NCBI GenBank assembly: GCA_036583965.1
Contig: JAZBQD010000027.1
Coordinates: 25,923,001-25,987,000, forward strand
From: Prunella strophiata
Taxonomy: Eukaryota > Chordata > Aves > Passeriformes > Prunellidae
DNA length: 64,000 bases
Reading direction: 5' to 3'
Of the stretch, positions 45,971 through 57,481 are shown piece by piece. Position numbers and translations under genes: made by a program. The notes under the pieces are model-generated. The model had not been told where the DNA came from. It searched no databases and saw nothing but the letters and a program-made list of their open reading frames with translations. Position 1 is the stretch's first letter, and every line of letters starts with the position of its first letter.

Positions 45971-47944
45971 CCAGCTATGGTTAACCCTTGAACTGGCTGG
46001 CTCGGACCGCAGTCAGGGCTGCTTGCAGGAGGCAGGAGTGCAGGAAGAAGGGATTTACTCTTTCATGTCCTGGCACTTAAAAACACACCAAAGAATCCTC
46101 TTTGCCAAAGCCAAGAAGGGCCAGTTGTCCTCAACCCATTTGATCCTTGCCTCCTAGAGTGGAAAGTCACTTGTTCAATGGAAGACGTTGAGAGTTGAGG
46201 GATGGCCACAGAGGAGAGAGAGCATTTCCTTCTAAGACCAGGACTGCAGGTAAAGTCCAGCTTCAGGTCTAAAGCAGTCTGAGTTTGGTGTCCCAGCTCA
46301 CCAGGGAGCAGCAGGAGTTGGCATTATCCCACTCATCCTTCAACACCTCCGAAGGCCTCTCCTCAAGGGGCAGAGCTCCGGGCTGACCTCGCTAAGAAGA
46401 CCAAACTACCTCTTGTGCCTGTCCCTCCAGGTCATGGCTGGTGTTACTGGCCAGGCATCATGGAAAAGCTGGCACTGCAAACAGAACAACAGCAGGGCTT
46501 CACACATCTGCACGTGCTGCTCCTTTCACCAGCACTCACACAAAAATAACTCAAAGCAAGCACGGCCTCGTTGGGGTGGTGGGAGCCTGAGGGGAGCCAC
46601 CGAGGAGATGCAGAGCCTGCAAAAGGGGAGGGAAGGAGACAGGGAGAGAGGGAGACTGGAGATGGTGGGGTCCTCGTGAGCCTTGGCACACTGGGGGATC
46701 AACTGGTTGACAACTCTCACATCAACAAAGAGCAAAGGTGAGATCCAGCAGGCAGGAGAGCCAGGGGGCAGAGAACAGGACTCTACAATGAGCAAAGGCA
46801 AAGGTTTCTGGTTTGCCAAGCTCCAGGTACCCCCATGTCATGGTGTCATTGGGAACAATTGAGGAGCCCAAGGAGCTGGTGAGAGCTGAGAGGGTGTGCA
46901 AGGAGCCAGGCCCCTGCTCTGCTGGGGCCTGGAGGGACCCCAGAGCTTGGGCTGCCCAGTGCACCATCCCCCTTAAAACCTGATTACATTAAAAACTCAC
47001 AAAGCCTCTTCCTCTAAATTAATGGAGCCGGGATTGCGCTGCACTGCCAGTGAGTGCATTTCCTTAATCCTCGCCCCGACCGGCTGCTTCTCCGACTGAA
47101 ATCAATCCTTGTAATTCCTTAAGCCCCTCTAAATTTCCTCATTAACAGCCTCACCCCCATGTGGGGCCACAGCACATGACTTCCTAGAGTCCAGCAGCTC
47201 CTGCTTCTCTTTCCCACTGCTGCTCCGAGCTGGCAGCGGAGCCATCTGCCCTCTCTCCCCTGCAGCCTCCTCCAGCAGCCTGAATTTTGGGGTACTGTTG
47301 TGAAAGAGCCTCTGCTCGCCCCCCTGCCACCCACTCAGCCCCCACAGCGAGCACCTGCACTGCTGAGCAGCACCCAACTTCCCTGAGCTCCCAAAGTCTG
47401 TGTGACTTCAGGGGTGCTGGGACCTGCATTCCCCGTGGAGGCAATCCCACTGCTCAGCTGGCACGCCCGTGGATGTTCCCTCTGTTTGCAAATAAACCCA
47501 GGCAGTTTTCACTCTAAAATGCAATCTGTGGTGTCTGGTAAATTGCAAGAAAGGTCTTGGTGAGAGGTTTTGCCTCCCCTGCTCCATCCTTCATGCTGCC
47601 TCCCCCTCCTATGGCAGGAACCCGGTCAAGGAGAACTACCAGCCTCATCATGGATGAGTTTTGGGGGTTCCTCCTTGACAGACAGCAAGGGAGGGGTGTG
47701 ACTAGGACGTTCAGGTTATCAAACCACCTGGGCAAAGATAAAGAAGCCATCCCAATCCAAAATAAAAACCAAAAAACAGCAGCACAAAGGTTAAAAAAAC
47801 CAACCAAACAAATAAACAGAGCAGTAAACAGTGAGATCTCTCAGGGGCTTCAGGGGATTAAGACCATCCATTCACATGCAGAGAAAGCCAGGAAAAAAAA
47901 CGAGCACAGAGGCACTGCAGACAGACAGACACCGAGAAAAAGAT
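45971..47944. other. Region between RGS8 short- and long-isoform 5' exons
   Basis: The short-isoform promoter or 5' UTR should lie here, but no TATA box or clear acceptor was found upstream of the ATG. No other gene was seen. Confidence 0.4.
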
Positions 47945-47950
47945 ACTCAC

Positions 47951-48009
47951 TGCCTTTGACCTGTCCTCCCTGCCGGTGGGTCTGTGCCGAGAGCGTGCTC
48001 AGAGAGGCT
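47951..48009 (-). CDS. RGS8: RGS8 alternative upstream coding exon (long isoform)
   Basis: Between a textbook acceptor (ctctctgctgtctccccag) and the donor GGCA|GTGAGT, this 59-nt exon reads SLSEHALGTDPPAGRTGQR plus CA. It aligns with SLSDHPVGKDPQAMRTGQRQ of the human RGS8 long isoform. The overhanging CA joins the G of exon 2 to give Q, in frame with SRGMRTRLG. The preceding exon, which in human encodes the first seven residues, was not found in the window. Confidence 0.82.
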
Positions 48010-48960
48010 CTGGGGAGACAGCAGAGAGGGCTCCTTCAGAGCCAGCCCCCTGCTCGGGGTGACAGGCACACCTCGGCACCCCTCCCCTCCCCAGCCCTCC
48101 GCGGGCAGCAGCGGCAGCAGCAGCGCAGCTCAGAGCCGCTCTCGCATCAGCCCCAGCCCGGCTGCGCAGCCGGCTCCGAGCGCTCAGCGCCGGCTCTGCT
48201 CAGGAGCCCAGCGCATCCCAGCGCTTCCCCGCGCATCCCAGGGCTACCCAGCGCATCCCCGCGCATCCCAGCGCATCCCAGCGCATCCCAGCGCATCCCA
48301 GCACATCCCCGCGCATCCCCGCGCTTCCCAGCTCATCCCCGCGCATCCCAGCGCATCCCAGCGCATCCCAGTTCATCCCAGCTCATCCCAGCTCATCCCA
48401 GCACATCCCAGCGCATCCCAGCCCATCCCAGCGCATCCCAGCCCTTCCCCGCGCACCCCAGCGCATCCCAGCGCATCCCCGCGCTTTCCAGCTCATCCCA
48501 GCGCATCCCGGCGCACCCCAGCGCACCCCAGCGCACCCCAGCGCACCCCAGCGCACCCCAGCGCATCCCAGCGCACCCCAGCTCATCCCAGCTCATCCCA
48601 GCTCATCCCAGCGCACCCCAGCGCATCCCCGCGCATCCCAGAGCATTCCAGCTCATCCCAGCTCATCCCAGCGCATCCCAGAGCATTCCAGCACATCCCA
48701 GCTCATCCCCGCGCACCCCAGCGCCTCCCCGCCGCTCGCACCCTGCAGCCGGAGCGCAGCCTGTCTCTCCCGCGAGGTGCGCGGCGCGCAGGGCGGAGGA
48801 TGCCGAAGGCTGCCGGGGAGCATCAGGGGGCGGGGAGGGGGGATGCTGCGAGGGCGCTGGCTGCGCTGGAATGAAGCACCCGCCCGCCGGGCTCCGAGCG
48901 GCTCCCCGGGGCTTTAGGGAGGGCTGCTGCCCCCAGATCGCTCATCTCCGGGAGCTGCCA
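47955..48960. promoter_or_regulatory. RGS8: CpG-rich region over the RGS8 long-isoform exon
   Basis: Dense CpG and GC-box-like GGGGCGGGG (48830 area) surround the alternative exon and the 10-bp minisatellite. The likely role is a CpG-island promoter for RGS8 or its long isoform. The transcription start was not determined. Confidence 0.5.
48202..48730 (+). repeat. 10-bp CpG-containing minisatellite upstream of RGS8 exon
   Basis: About 52 tandem decamers of gcgcatccca and close variants (gctcatccca, gcgcacccca, gcgcttcccc). The repeat opens long low-complexity frames (Pro/Ala/Ser/His-rich) on both strands. It sits about 200 bp upstream of the RGS8 alternative exon in the CpG-rich region. Confidence 0.97.
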
Positions 48961-49225
48961 CAGGCAGGAGGGATGGGAGAGTTTCACTGAAGAGCTCAGG
49001 TGTCAGCAGGGCCAAGGGAGATTTTGGCAGGAAGCAGAGGAGGATCTCATTGCTGGGCACGGCAGGACAGAAGGAAATGCACCCAGTGGTGTGGCAGAGC
49101 ACCTGAACCCATCTGGGGCTGGACATCCCTGCAGGCTCCCTCTGCCCTCACCCCAAAGTATGGGCTGCTGTTCATAATTCAGTTGAAGAAAGAACAGAGA
49201 TCATTCCTCCCAGGCTGAGCCTGGG

Positions 49226-49461
49226 TGTCTTAGAGGAAAATAATTCAAACAATTATTATCTCTCTTTCTGTAACCATTGTTTATAGATATGGTTCTCCAG
49301 AGTGTGCTATTGATAGCTCATCAATGGTGTGAGAGGTTTTCACTTTGAGACCAATCAGGTCTTAGGTCCACCACTGTTTCTATAAGAACTGGAGAGTTCT
49401 AATAATAAAGCAGTCCTTTTCATACCTTCTACATCATAGAGTCAATGCTGATTATTACCCA
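49226..49461 (+). mobile_element. Short solo LTR, family E
   Basis: Starts TGTCTTAGAGG and ends ATTATTACCCA, with AATAAA near 49404. The imperfect flanks (ctgg on both sides) may be a target duplication. It shares an ACAATTATTATC block with the sequence at the right end of the window. Confidence 0.6.
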
Positions 49462-49469
49462 GCTGGAGT

Positions 49470-50585
49470 CCCACCACCACAGGCTGCAATCCCCCTTTTT
49501 CCTCCTGCAGCCACCAGAGAACACGTGTGGGATGTCCAGGGCCCCAACAACCTCACCCATGGCACCAACATCCCCCCAGCTGTGGGCTCAGCACAGCAGT
49601 GACAGCACCCAGTGTCACACAGGCACTGCTGGGGGTCACAGCCTCACCAAGAGCTCAAGCCATGGGATCGCCATTGCTTTTTTTTGATCCTGACAAAACT
49701 GATTGACTAAAACAAACAACAGCAACAACAAGAAAAAAAAATAAAAAACAGAAAGAAGAAGAATTATTATAAGAAAAATCTCCTCTGCAGTTTAACAAGT
49801 CATTGCCTTTTCCCTGGAAACTTGTAGTCACCTTCCTGTCTGCTAAAACACTGCTGGCCCTGGCACCCTAGTGCTATGAAACATGCCTTGAGATAGCACA
49901 TTATCACCAGCCACCAGCCCTGGGGAGAGGCAGAGCCCTGCAACACTCCTAGAAAAGCACAGGGGTTAGCAGCAGTGCAGCAGAGATCCCTGCTCTCCAG
50001 CAGCCTGTATCCCCTCCCTCCCAGCCTGCTGTGGCATGAGGTGTTTGCCTTGTTCTCCTCCTCCCCTGGCAAAGCCCAGGTCCTCCTGGCTGGGATTCAT
50101 CCCTCTCCACTCATCAGAGGACAAGCACTGCAAAAATGCCCTGGCCAGCAAAATCTCCTCTAAGCCCAGTCAAAGGTTGAGGTTCATCCTCTGCCTCTCT
50201 TACCACAGGCTGGTTTGTCCAAGTTAAATAACAGTCAGCTGCAGCCCTTGCCCCCCAACCCAAGCCAAATTTAACTCCTAACGTGTCATTTTTGGTTTAA
50301 TACAGCATTTCCATGCCCCCAGGTTCCCTCTGGGCACTGCAGGGGGTCACGAGGGACAAGGTTTTCATCCCAGATCCAGGACATCCCTGAGCTCTCACTC
50401 ACAAACACATCGTGGGCTGCAGGAGGTCACCAAAATGTCCAATCCACACAGCTCGGGGTGATTCTGCTCCATTATTCAGATTCTCTGAGACTTTGCTGCA
50501 GTCCCAAACAGATCCAACTCTGGTGCACCAACACTGGCTGGGACAAATCCCTGGATCATGAGAGTGCTCCCACTTCTCCCTCTGC
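49470..50585. other. RGS8 upstream flank, nothing recognised
   Basis: No exon or transposon was identified. An A-rich region lies at 49705-49770. Confidence 0.4.
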
Positions 50586-50745
50586 TTTTATATATTTTTA
50601 TATAAAATACATATTATATATATTTTTATATTTTCATATATTTTTTATATTTTCATATATTTTTTATATTTTCATATATTTTTTATATTTTCATATATTT
50701 TTATATTTTGTATATGTTATATATTTTATAAACATATAAATATGA
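50586..50745. repeat. AT-rich tandem repeat
   Basis: About six units of tatattttcatatattttt-like sequence with a period near 22-23 bp. Confidence 0.8.
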
Positions 50746-50879
50746 AAATAAAACCACCTATAGATATAGATAAACTCACCTCTAATATAAATATAACTAT
50801 AACTATCATATCCATTCATACACTCTAAATCTCACGTATAAATATGCCTGGTTTCTTATTTATAAAATTATATCTTTAA

Positions 50880-51066
50880 AATATATATATATAAATATAA
50901 ATATAAATATAAATATAAATATAAATATAAATATAAATATAAATATAAATATAAATATAAATATAAATATAAATATAAATATAAATATAAATATAAATAT
51001 AAATATAAATATAAATATAAATATAAATATAAATATAAATATAAATATAAATATAAATATAAATAA
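50880..51066 (+). repeat. (ATAAAT)n hexanucleotide array, shorter copy
   Basis: About 30 pure hexamer units after a short (AT)n start. The array gives Ile/Phe or Ile/Tyr low-complexity frames on the minus strand. Confidence 0.98.
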
Positions 51067-51328
51067 TGGCCATCTCACAGCCATCACCACTATGAGAATC
51101 CCAATTCCTACCTCTCCAGTACCTTGTTAGACCCTTTTTGTGAGCTCATTGAGATACACACAAATTACTCAGAATGCCAACAATTTTTCCTTCAAGTTTC
51201 CTGGGGCAGGTGTGAGTTAACAGAGAACAAAAATAAGTGAACTCTTCTGACAGAGGCACTAGGGGAAATGTAATTAAATTGCAGATAAAGAGAATTATGG
51301 GGTTTTTACATTACAGGGTAATATTTTA

Positions 51329-51827
51329 ATATAAATATAAATATAAATATAAATATAAATATAAATATAAATATAAATATAAATATAAATATAAATATAA
51401 ATATAAATATAAATATAAATATAAATATAAATATAAATATAAATATAAATATAAATATAAATATAAATATAAATATAAATATAAATATAAATATAAATAT
51501 AAATATAAATATAAATATAAATATAAATATAAATATAAATATAAATATAAATATAAATATAAATATAAATATAAATATAAATATAAATATAAATATAAAT
51601 ATAAATATAAATATAAATATAAATATAAATATAAATATAAATATAAATATAAATATAAATATAAATATAAATATAAATATAAATATAAATATAAATATAA
51701 ATATAAATATAAATATAAATATAAATATAAATATAAATATAAATATAAATATAAATATAAATATAAATATAAATATAAATATAAATATAAATATAAATAT
51801 AAATATAAATATAAATATAAATATAAA
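51329..51827 (+). repeat. (ATAAAT)n hexanucleotide array, longer copy
   Basis: About 83 essentially perfect hexamer units. It uses the same unit and strand as the array 260 bp to the left, separated by non-repetitive DNA. Confidence 0.98.
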
Positions 51828-51829
51828 AA

Positions 51830-53059
51830 GCTTCTGTGCAGTAGGTTTATAGCAAATTCCTCCTAAAACAGCCCCCCTGCTTCTGACCACTCTTTAGTTT
51901 CTATTTAAATGCTTTTAATAAAATAACTCATTTTGATATTAGGCTTGAATCCCATCCAAAAATTTAAATCTCTCCAAAAATTACTCCAAAGCCATTTCCT
52001 CCTAACCTGGCAGCAGCAAGCACACCAGCAGTGACACGTGCAGCATTGGCAGTGTTGGCTGTCACTGTGGAAGGGCAGAAGGGAATTTTCCAGCCTCTTC
52101 CCTACACATTAACCTCCCTCTCCAGGGTCCTTTACATTTTCAATGCCTCCCTGCCTTTTCCAGGTGTTTTGACCATTGATCATTACTCAAATGGGTTTTC
52201 TCCAAAAAGCCTCACCCAGACCAAACAGTTCCACCAGCTCCAGTTGCTTTTACTTTGTGATTTTTCTTCTTTGGCAGCATCTCTCCTGGCTGGTGCCATG
52301 CTCCTCATTCAAGCTTTCACAACCTCTTGGTCCAAGAGGATTTTCCCTCCTGCCAAGAAAAACTCTTCTTCACTTGGCTCTGGTGCTGGGCAGCCACATC
52401 CCCGTGGGTGAAGTCACTCCCTGGTGTGTGACTCTGCTGCCTCTGAGATCTTCCCAGAGGATGCTCAGCAACCACAGGAAGGTGGCATAAAGGTGGAACT
52501 CGATGAGCTTTAAGGTTCCTTCCAGTCCAAGCCCTTCTGGGGTTTTGTGTGGGCTCTGTGGCTGCAGAATGCCAAGCTCAGGGGCTGGCTGCCTCCCACA
52601 GCACTCCTGGCTCTGGGAATTCAGGTGAGCTGCAGAGCCACAAACCTGCAGCCACACTGCTCTAACCCAGGGGGGATTTGGCATTTGGGCTTTTGCTGGA
52701 CTACTAAAAGGAATAAAATGTCATTTTCTCTCCTGAATAGTCATTCCAAATTTATCCAGGCTGCAGAGTGGCACTGATATGGGCCCAGCCCCGAGGGAAT
52801 TCAGGTTAGTAATTAATTAATCACTCTCCAGAGATTGCTCTTCTCCACCACCGTTTGCAATTAAACCTGGAAGGAAATGACATGGAACTTGCACCCAGCT
52901 CTGCTCACTGTGCCAGGCTGCCCTGCTGTCTTGTCTGAAAGCACACTGGGTCCAGCACAAGCTGACTGCCTTGGAAGGAAGGAATTACAATTGGTGTAAA
53001 CCACTTGCTAAACTACAAAACAAACCACACACTTATCTTAATTGCAAACAGAACCCCCT

Positions 53060-53096
<37 letters not shown>

Positions 53097-55950
53097 CAGG
53101 CAGTTTGGACAGCAGGAAATGTGCAGAGATGAAGCTCAGAATGTTTTTAAGGAGTTGATTTATCTGTTCATCTTAAACCTCAAATCATTCTCCACGTCAG
53201 GCCTGGCAGGGAAGGAATTGCTAAAAGGTGAAACAAGGAGAGCCAGAGTTTCAGGGCCAGGTGAGGAGAGCAAGCAGCTGGATGGGGGCTGATGAGGGAA
53301 GCCACATGTGCTCTGAGAGGCAGGGCAGGAGATGGGAGACACCCACCGAGCCAAACTCCCCTTGAAATGAAAGCATCCGTTCAAAAATAGAAATAAAAAT
53401 GAGTTACATAAAGTGAGATCCGCAGATGTGTCTGTGGCTTAGCTCGAGAGCATGGCAGCTATTTAAATTGTCCCCTGTGTCAATGACAAAAGTGGCTCCT
53501 GGCCACGCTCGTGGCTCCTGGGCTCGGTGGTTGCTGCAGCAGAACAGATGCTTCTTCCCCTGCTCCCCCCAGTCCCTCCGGGCAGGTAGGACACAAAACC
53601 AACAGCAAAAGCAGGGCAGGAAGCTCCGGGCTGAGAAGGGCAGGCAGGAATCAAAGAGAAGAATTTCCCCTTTAAAGCCCTTTATTCCAATTTGGTAATT
53701 GTTCTCCGAGGAGACGCGCTGCCGTGCCCAGGAGCAGCTCCGAGGAGAGGAGCGCTGCGGAGGATGCTGTGAGCGCGGAGCAGGGAGGCAGAAGGGATTG
53801 GAGCTGACACAGAGCTGCTCTGTGCGGCCTTGGAGCCCTCCCAGCTCTCAGCATCGCTGCTGCTGTCAATATGGCAGCGGCTGGAACGCAGCTCTGGGCA
53901 CGGCTGGGGAGCTGGGACAGACCCACGCCGGCACACACAGCTCCACAAGGATGCCCTGCCACGGATTGCCCCGAACCTGGAGGGGTGGGACTGAGATCTG
54001 ATGCCAGCACAGGTCAGGGAGCCAGGCTTGCTGACAGATAAGGTTAATTTTCTGCCGGGGGATCATCCGAGGTGCTTGCAAGCAGCCTGCATTCCGTGAG
54101 CTGACTACTGCAAACGAGCTGTTTATTGAGTGTTAAAAATCAGCCCGCACCTCGGGGTTGCAGCCCCAAAGCCATTTATGATGGGCAAGGTCTGCTTCTG
54201 CTCCGCTCTTATCGCTGTTATTCCACAGACCTGGGGCCTGCAGGGCATTTCCTGGGGCCATTCCCTGCTCCATGGATACCCAGCTGTGCCACGGGGAGAT
54301 CACTCCGACCACATGCAAAACACACCTGAGCACGTGTTTAACTTTAAACACCGCACGAGTGTTTGTAGGAGGAAATACAAACAGAGCTAGCCACGAGGGT
54401 GAGCTGGGATTGCTCTTTCATCCATCTCTGGAGGCTGCTGCTGTAGCCTGAGCTAAAATATAAATGAGGCGAGCAAGATGAGCTCGTCCTCTTTCTCCAG
54501 CAGATTTCTCTTTCATAAAAATGTCTGATGCATCCAGCAGCAGTTTGTGCTCGGGAGAGTGGCTGCCAGCAGTGCCCGTGTGTCCTGCCAGGCTGGAGGG
54601 AGATGCCAAAGCCCAGATGGGCAATGTCCCCAGAGCCGCATGGCAGGGTGACAGGGTGACAGGGTGCCAGGCCAGGCTTGTCCCAGCGCTGCCCTGGGGG
54701 CTGCAGGGACGAGAGAAGGGCAGCCCAGCAGGGCAGAGGAAGCTCAGCCCGCTCATTATGCAACCTGCGGGCTCCCCAGCTGGAGGAATTCGGCCGCATT
54801 CCGCTGGGATGGGGCACGGCGGCCGGAGACGCCAGCACAACGGGTCCCTTGTATTTGTCAGCTGTGCCAAATATTGTTATGTTATTTCCCCCACCCAGGG
54901 GAGAGCAAGGAGCTGGCCCTCACCGCTGTCTGGGTGTTACAGCAGCCCCACAGGCGGGGCAGGAGGAAAATAAACCCCCCCAAAGAGTGCACACGCCTCT
55001 GCTGTCTGCAAGTTTTCTCTCCAGGCTCCGCTCTCTCCTCTCCAACACGGAATCTTTTCGCTCCAGTTGGTCTCGTTTTTAACCAGCTCAGCCCCAGCGC
55101 TCGGTCTCAATGTCACAGACACCCAAATACTCAAAGCAAACACAATCCACCATTTTAAAACCACAAGAGCAGCAAAGCAGAGGAGGGGGAAGATGCGAGA
55201 TGGTGAAGATCTCCGAGGTGCAGGCACAAGCACAGGCTGGTGTTTTCTCCCAGCATCAAAGGCCCAGCGCTAATCCCATTGCAACGGGGATCACCCAGAA
55301 CCAGTCCCGCTCCTCCCCAGGCAGGGCTGGGCTGAGCCTAAGAAAAGCTGCTCTTTCCCCGCCTGCTAATTCATTACCAGCCGTGCCTGTGTCCCTTTGA
55401 CCATCCACAAGGTGCCACGGGAAGGTCAAGGCAGGGGGAGCAGCACCGCAGTGCCATTAATGGGGTGACATCCCAGCATCACCCTTCCCCTCCCACCTGG
55501 CGGAGTCGCCCTTGCCCGCAGGAAACTGGGGCAGGAACAAGTCAGAATCCCTCCTCCCGCAGGGATGCGGCCGGGGAAGGCCTTTCACCGCCCTCCTGGC
55601 TCTTACCTGTGCTGCGGCTGCCTGGCTTTTGGTGCTCGATGGCCATGGCTGGCCGGGGTCCCGGAGCATCGCGGCGGGCGTGGGACCTGTCCCGGGCACG
55701 GGGATCTGCTGCAGAGCAGCAGCGCCGAGCCCCTTCCCCCGGCTGCATCTCGTGGGAAGAACGGGAGCTGGAGGAAGGAGGGGGGTTAGGAAGGAGAGGG
55801 AAGGGGGAGAAGGGAGAGCGGGAGCTCTGGCAGATGCACACACACACACAGAGCAGGGGCTTGTGCGGGTGGCACTGCCCGGCTGGCTCGTCATTGCCGC
55901 GGGCTGGCTGCTGCCCGTGGGGACCCGCCAGCAGCTGCTGCTGACCGCGG
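51830..55950. other. Upstream flank with CpG-rich patches, no gene recognised
   Basis: Contains a CR1 end (52486-52550), a 28-bp poly-A at about 53065-53092, and GC/CpG-rich patches near 53660-54000, 54500-55000 and 55500-55960. These patches could be promoter or enhancer islands. No exon could be assigned, and the first exon of the RGS8 long isoform was searched for here without success. Confidence 0.4.
52486..52550 (+). mobile_element. CR1 3'-end fragment
   Basis: Sense CR1 tail motif (cgatgagctttaaggttcct, tccagtccaagcc). Confidence 0.5.
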
Positions 55951-55952
55951 GC

Positions 55953-56886
55953 ACGGGGAAAGGGACAGGGAAGGGACGGGGAAGGGACAGGGAAGGGACG
56001 GGAAAGGGACAGGGAAGGGATGGGGAAGGGACAGGGAAGGGACAGGAAAGGGTCAGGGAAGGGATGGGAAAGGGACAGGGAAAGGACAGGGAAGGGACGG
56101 GAATGGGACAGGAAAGGGACAGGGAAGGGACAGGGAAAGGACAGGGAAGGGACGGGAAAGGGACAGGGAAGGGACAGGGAAGGGACAGGGAAGGGATGGG
56201 GAAGGGACAGGGAAGGGATGGGGAAGGGACAGGGAAGGGACGGGGAAGGGACAGGGAAGGGATGGGGAAGGGACAGGGAAGGGACAGGGAAGGGACAGGA
56301 AAGGGTCAGGGAAAGGGACAGGGAAGGGATGGAAAAGGGTCAGGAAAGGGACAGGGAAGGGATGGGAAGGGACAGGAAAGGGATGGGAAAGGGAAGGAAA
56401 AGGGACAGGAAAGGGGACAGGAAAGGGTCAGGGAAGGGACGGGAAAGGGACAGGAAAGGGTCAGGGAAGGGACGGGAAAGGGACAGGAAAGGGACGGGAA
56501 AGGGACAGGAAAGGGACAGGAAAGGGACGGGAAAGGGACAGGGAAGGGACAGGGAAGGGACGGGGAAGGGACAGGAAGGGACAGGAAAGGGACAGGGAAG
56601 GGACAGGAAAGGGACAGGGAAGGGACAGGAAGGGACAGGAAAGGATGGGAAAGGGACAGGAAAGGGACAAGAAAAAGGTGGGAAAGGGACAGGAAAGGGA
56701 CAGGGAAGGGACAGGAAAGGACAGGAAGGGATGGGAAAGGGACAGGAAAGGGGACAAGAAAGATGGGAAATGTACTGGAAAGGGACAGGAAAGGGACATG
56801 AAAGGACAGGAAAGAGTTGGGAAAGGGACAGGAAAGGGACAGTGAAGAGTCAGGAAAGGGACAGGCAAAGGACAGGAAAGGGATCA
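55953..56886 (+). repeat. 11-bp polypurine minisatellite
   Basis: About 85 tandem units of acaggaaaggg/acagggaaggg. The plus strand is almost all purine with one C (sometimes T) per unit. It opens long Gly/Lys/Arg frames on plus and Pro/Ser/Leu/Phe frames on minus. Strand asymmetry of this length can form triplex DNA or R-loops. Confidence 0.98.
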
Positions 56887-56920
56887 GGGCCTCACGCGCC
56901 ACCAGAGCAAGGAAAGGACT

Positions 56921-57448
56921 CATTTATTTTCACTCCTTCTCATTCCTACTTCTATATTATCTACAAACAAACCGCAAAACAAAACTCTTCTTTACTTTTA
57001 ATTAATTTTATCTAACTAAAACAAAACAACAACAACAAAAAAATCCCTAAACTATATGTTTTTTTCCTTTTCTTTAAACCTACTCTAAATTAAACACCCA
57101 AAAAAACCCGCCAAAAACTCACACCTGTAACCCACCAAAACCTAAACCACATTTCCAACACCAAAAAACTAATAAAAAAACTAAATAAACCAAACTACAA
57201 CCCACAAAAAAACCTTTCTAAATTTATCATCTCTTTTAAAACAACAAAAAATTTATTATTTAATATTATTCTTTTTTACACTAATCAATATTTTACCTAT
57301 TAAATAAAAAGCTTTTTCCACTTCTCTCCAAAAAAATCTTTTTCCCAAACCAATTTTTTTAAAAACCCACTTAAATTTACTTTTCCCAAAAAAACTGTTT
57401 AAAAGTTTTCTCCTAAAATTACCCTAAACCAAAACAAATACAATTTTT
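56921..57448 (+). mobile_element. G-depleted LTR-like element, probably hypermutated
   Basis: This 528-bp stretch contains only seven Gs, all followed by C or T; no GG or GA dinucleotide remains. It includes a polyadenylation signal (AATAAA at 57303-57308) followed by a U5-like gctttttccacttctctcc segment known from passerine retroviral LTRs. Flanking DNA has normal G content. G-to-A editing of an LTR on its sense strand explains this best. Exact termini and a target duplication were not found. Confidence 0.6.
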
Positions 57449-57481
57449 GGCCTCTGTGGTCTTTGTTTGCTGATACCTGGG

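Noticed and set aside
48202..48730. Regular short repeats considered as a CRISPR array
   Set aside because: The units are contiguous 10-mers without unique spacers, and the DNA is vertebrate.
47557..48990. 477-codon ORF rich in Pro, Ala, Ser and His
   Set aside because: It is produced by the 10-bp minisatellite and runs antisense to the RGS8 alternative exon. No start context or homology.
50860..51890. Ile/Phe and Ile/Tyr repeat ORFs on the minus strand
   Set aside because: They are direct translations of (ATAAAT)n arrays.
53065..53092. Poly-A run considered as the tail of a processed pseudogene or LINE
   Set aside because: The sequence before it has no recognisable gene or LINE body, and no target duplication was found.
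55512..57015. ORFs of Gly/Lys/Arg-rich repeats (429 and 331 codons)
   Set aside because: They come from the 11-bp polypurine minisatellite, with no gene structure around them.
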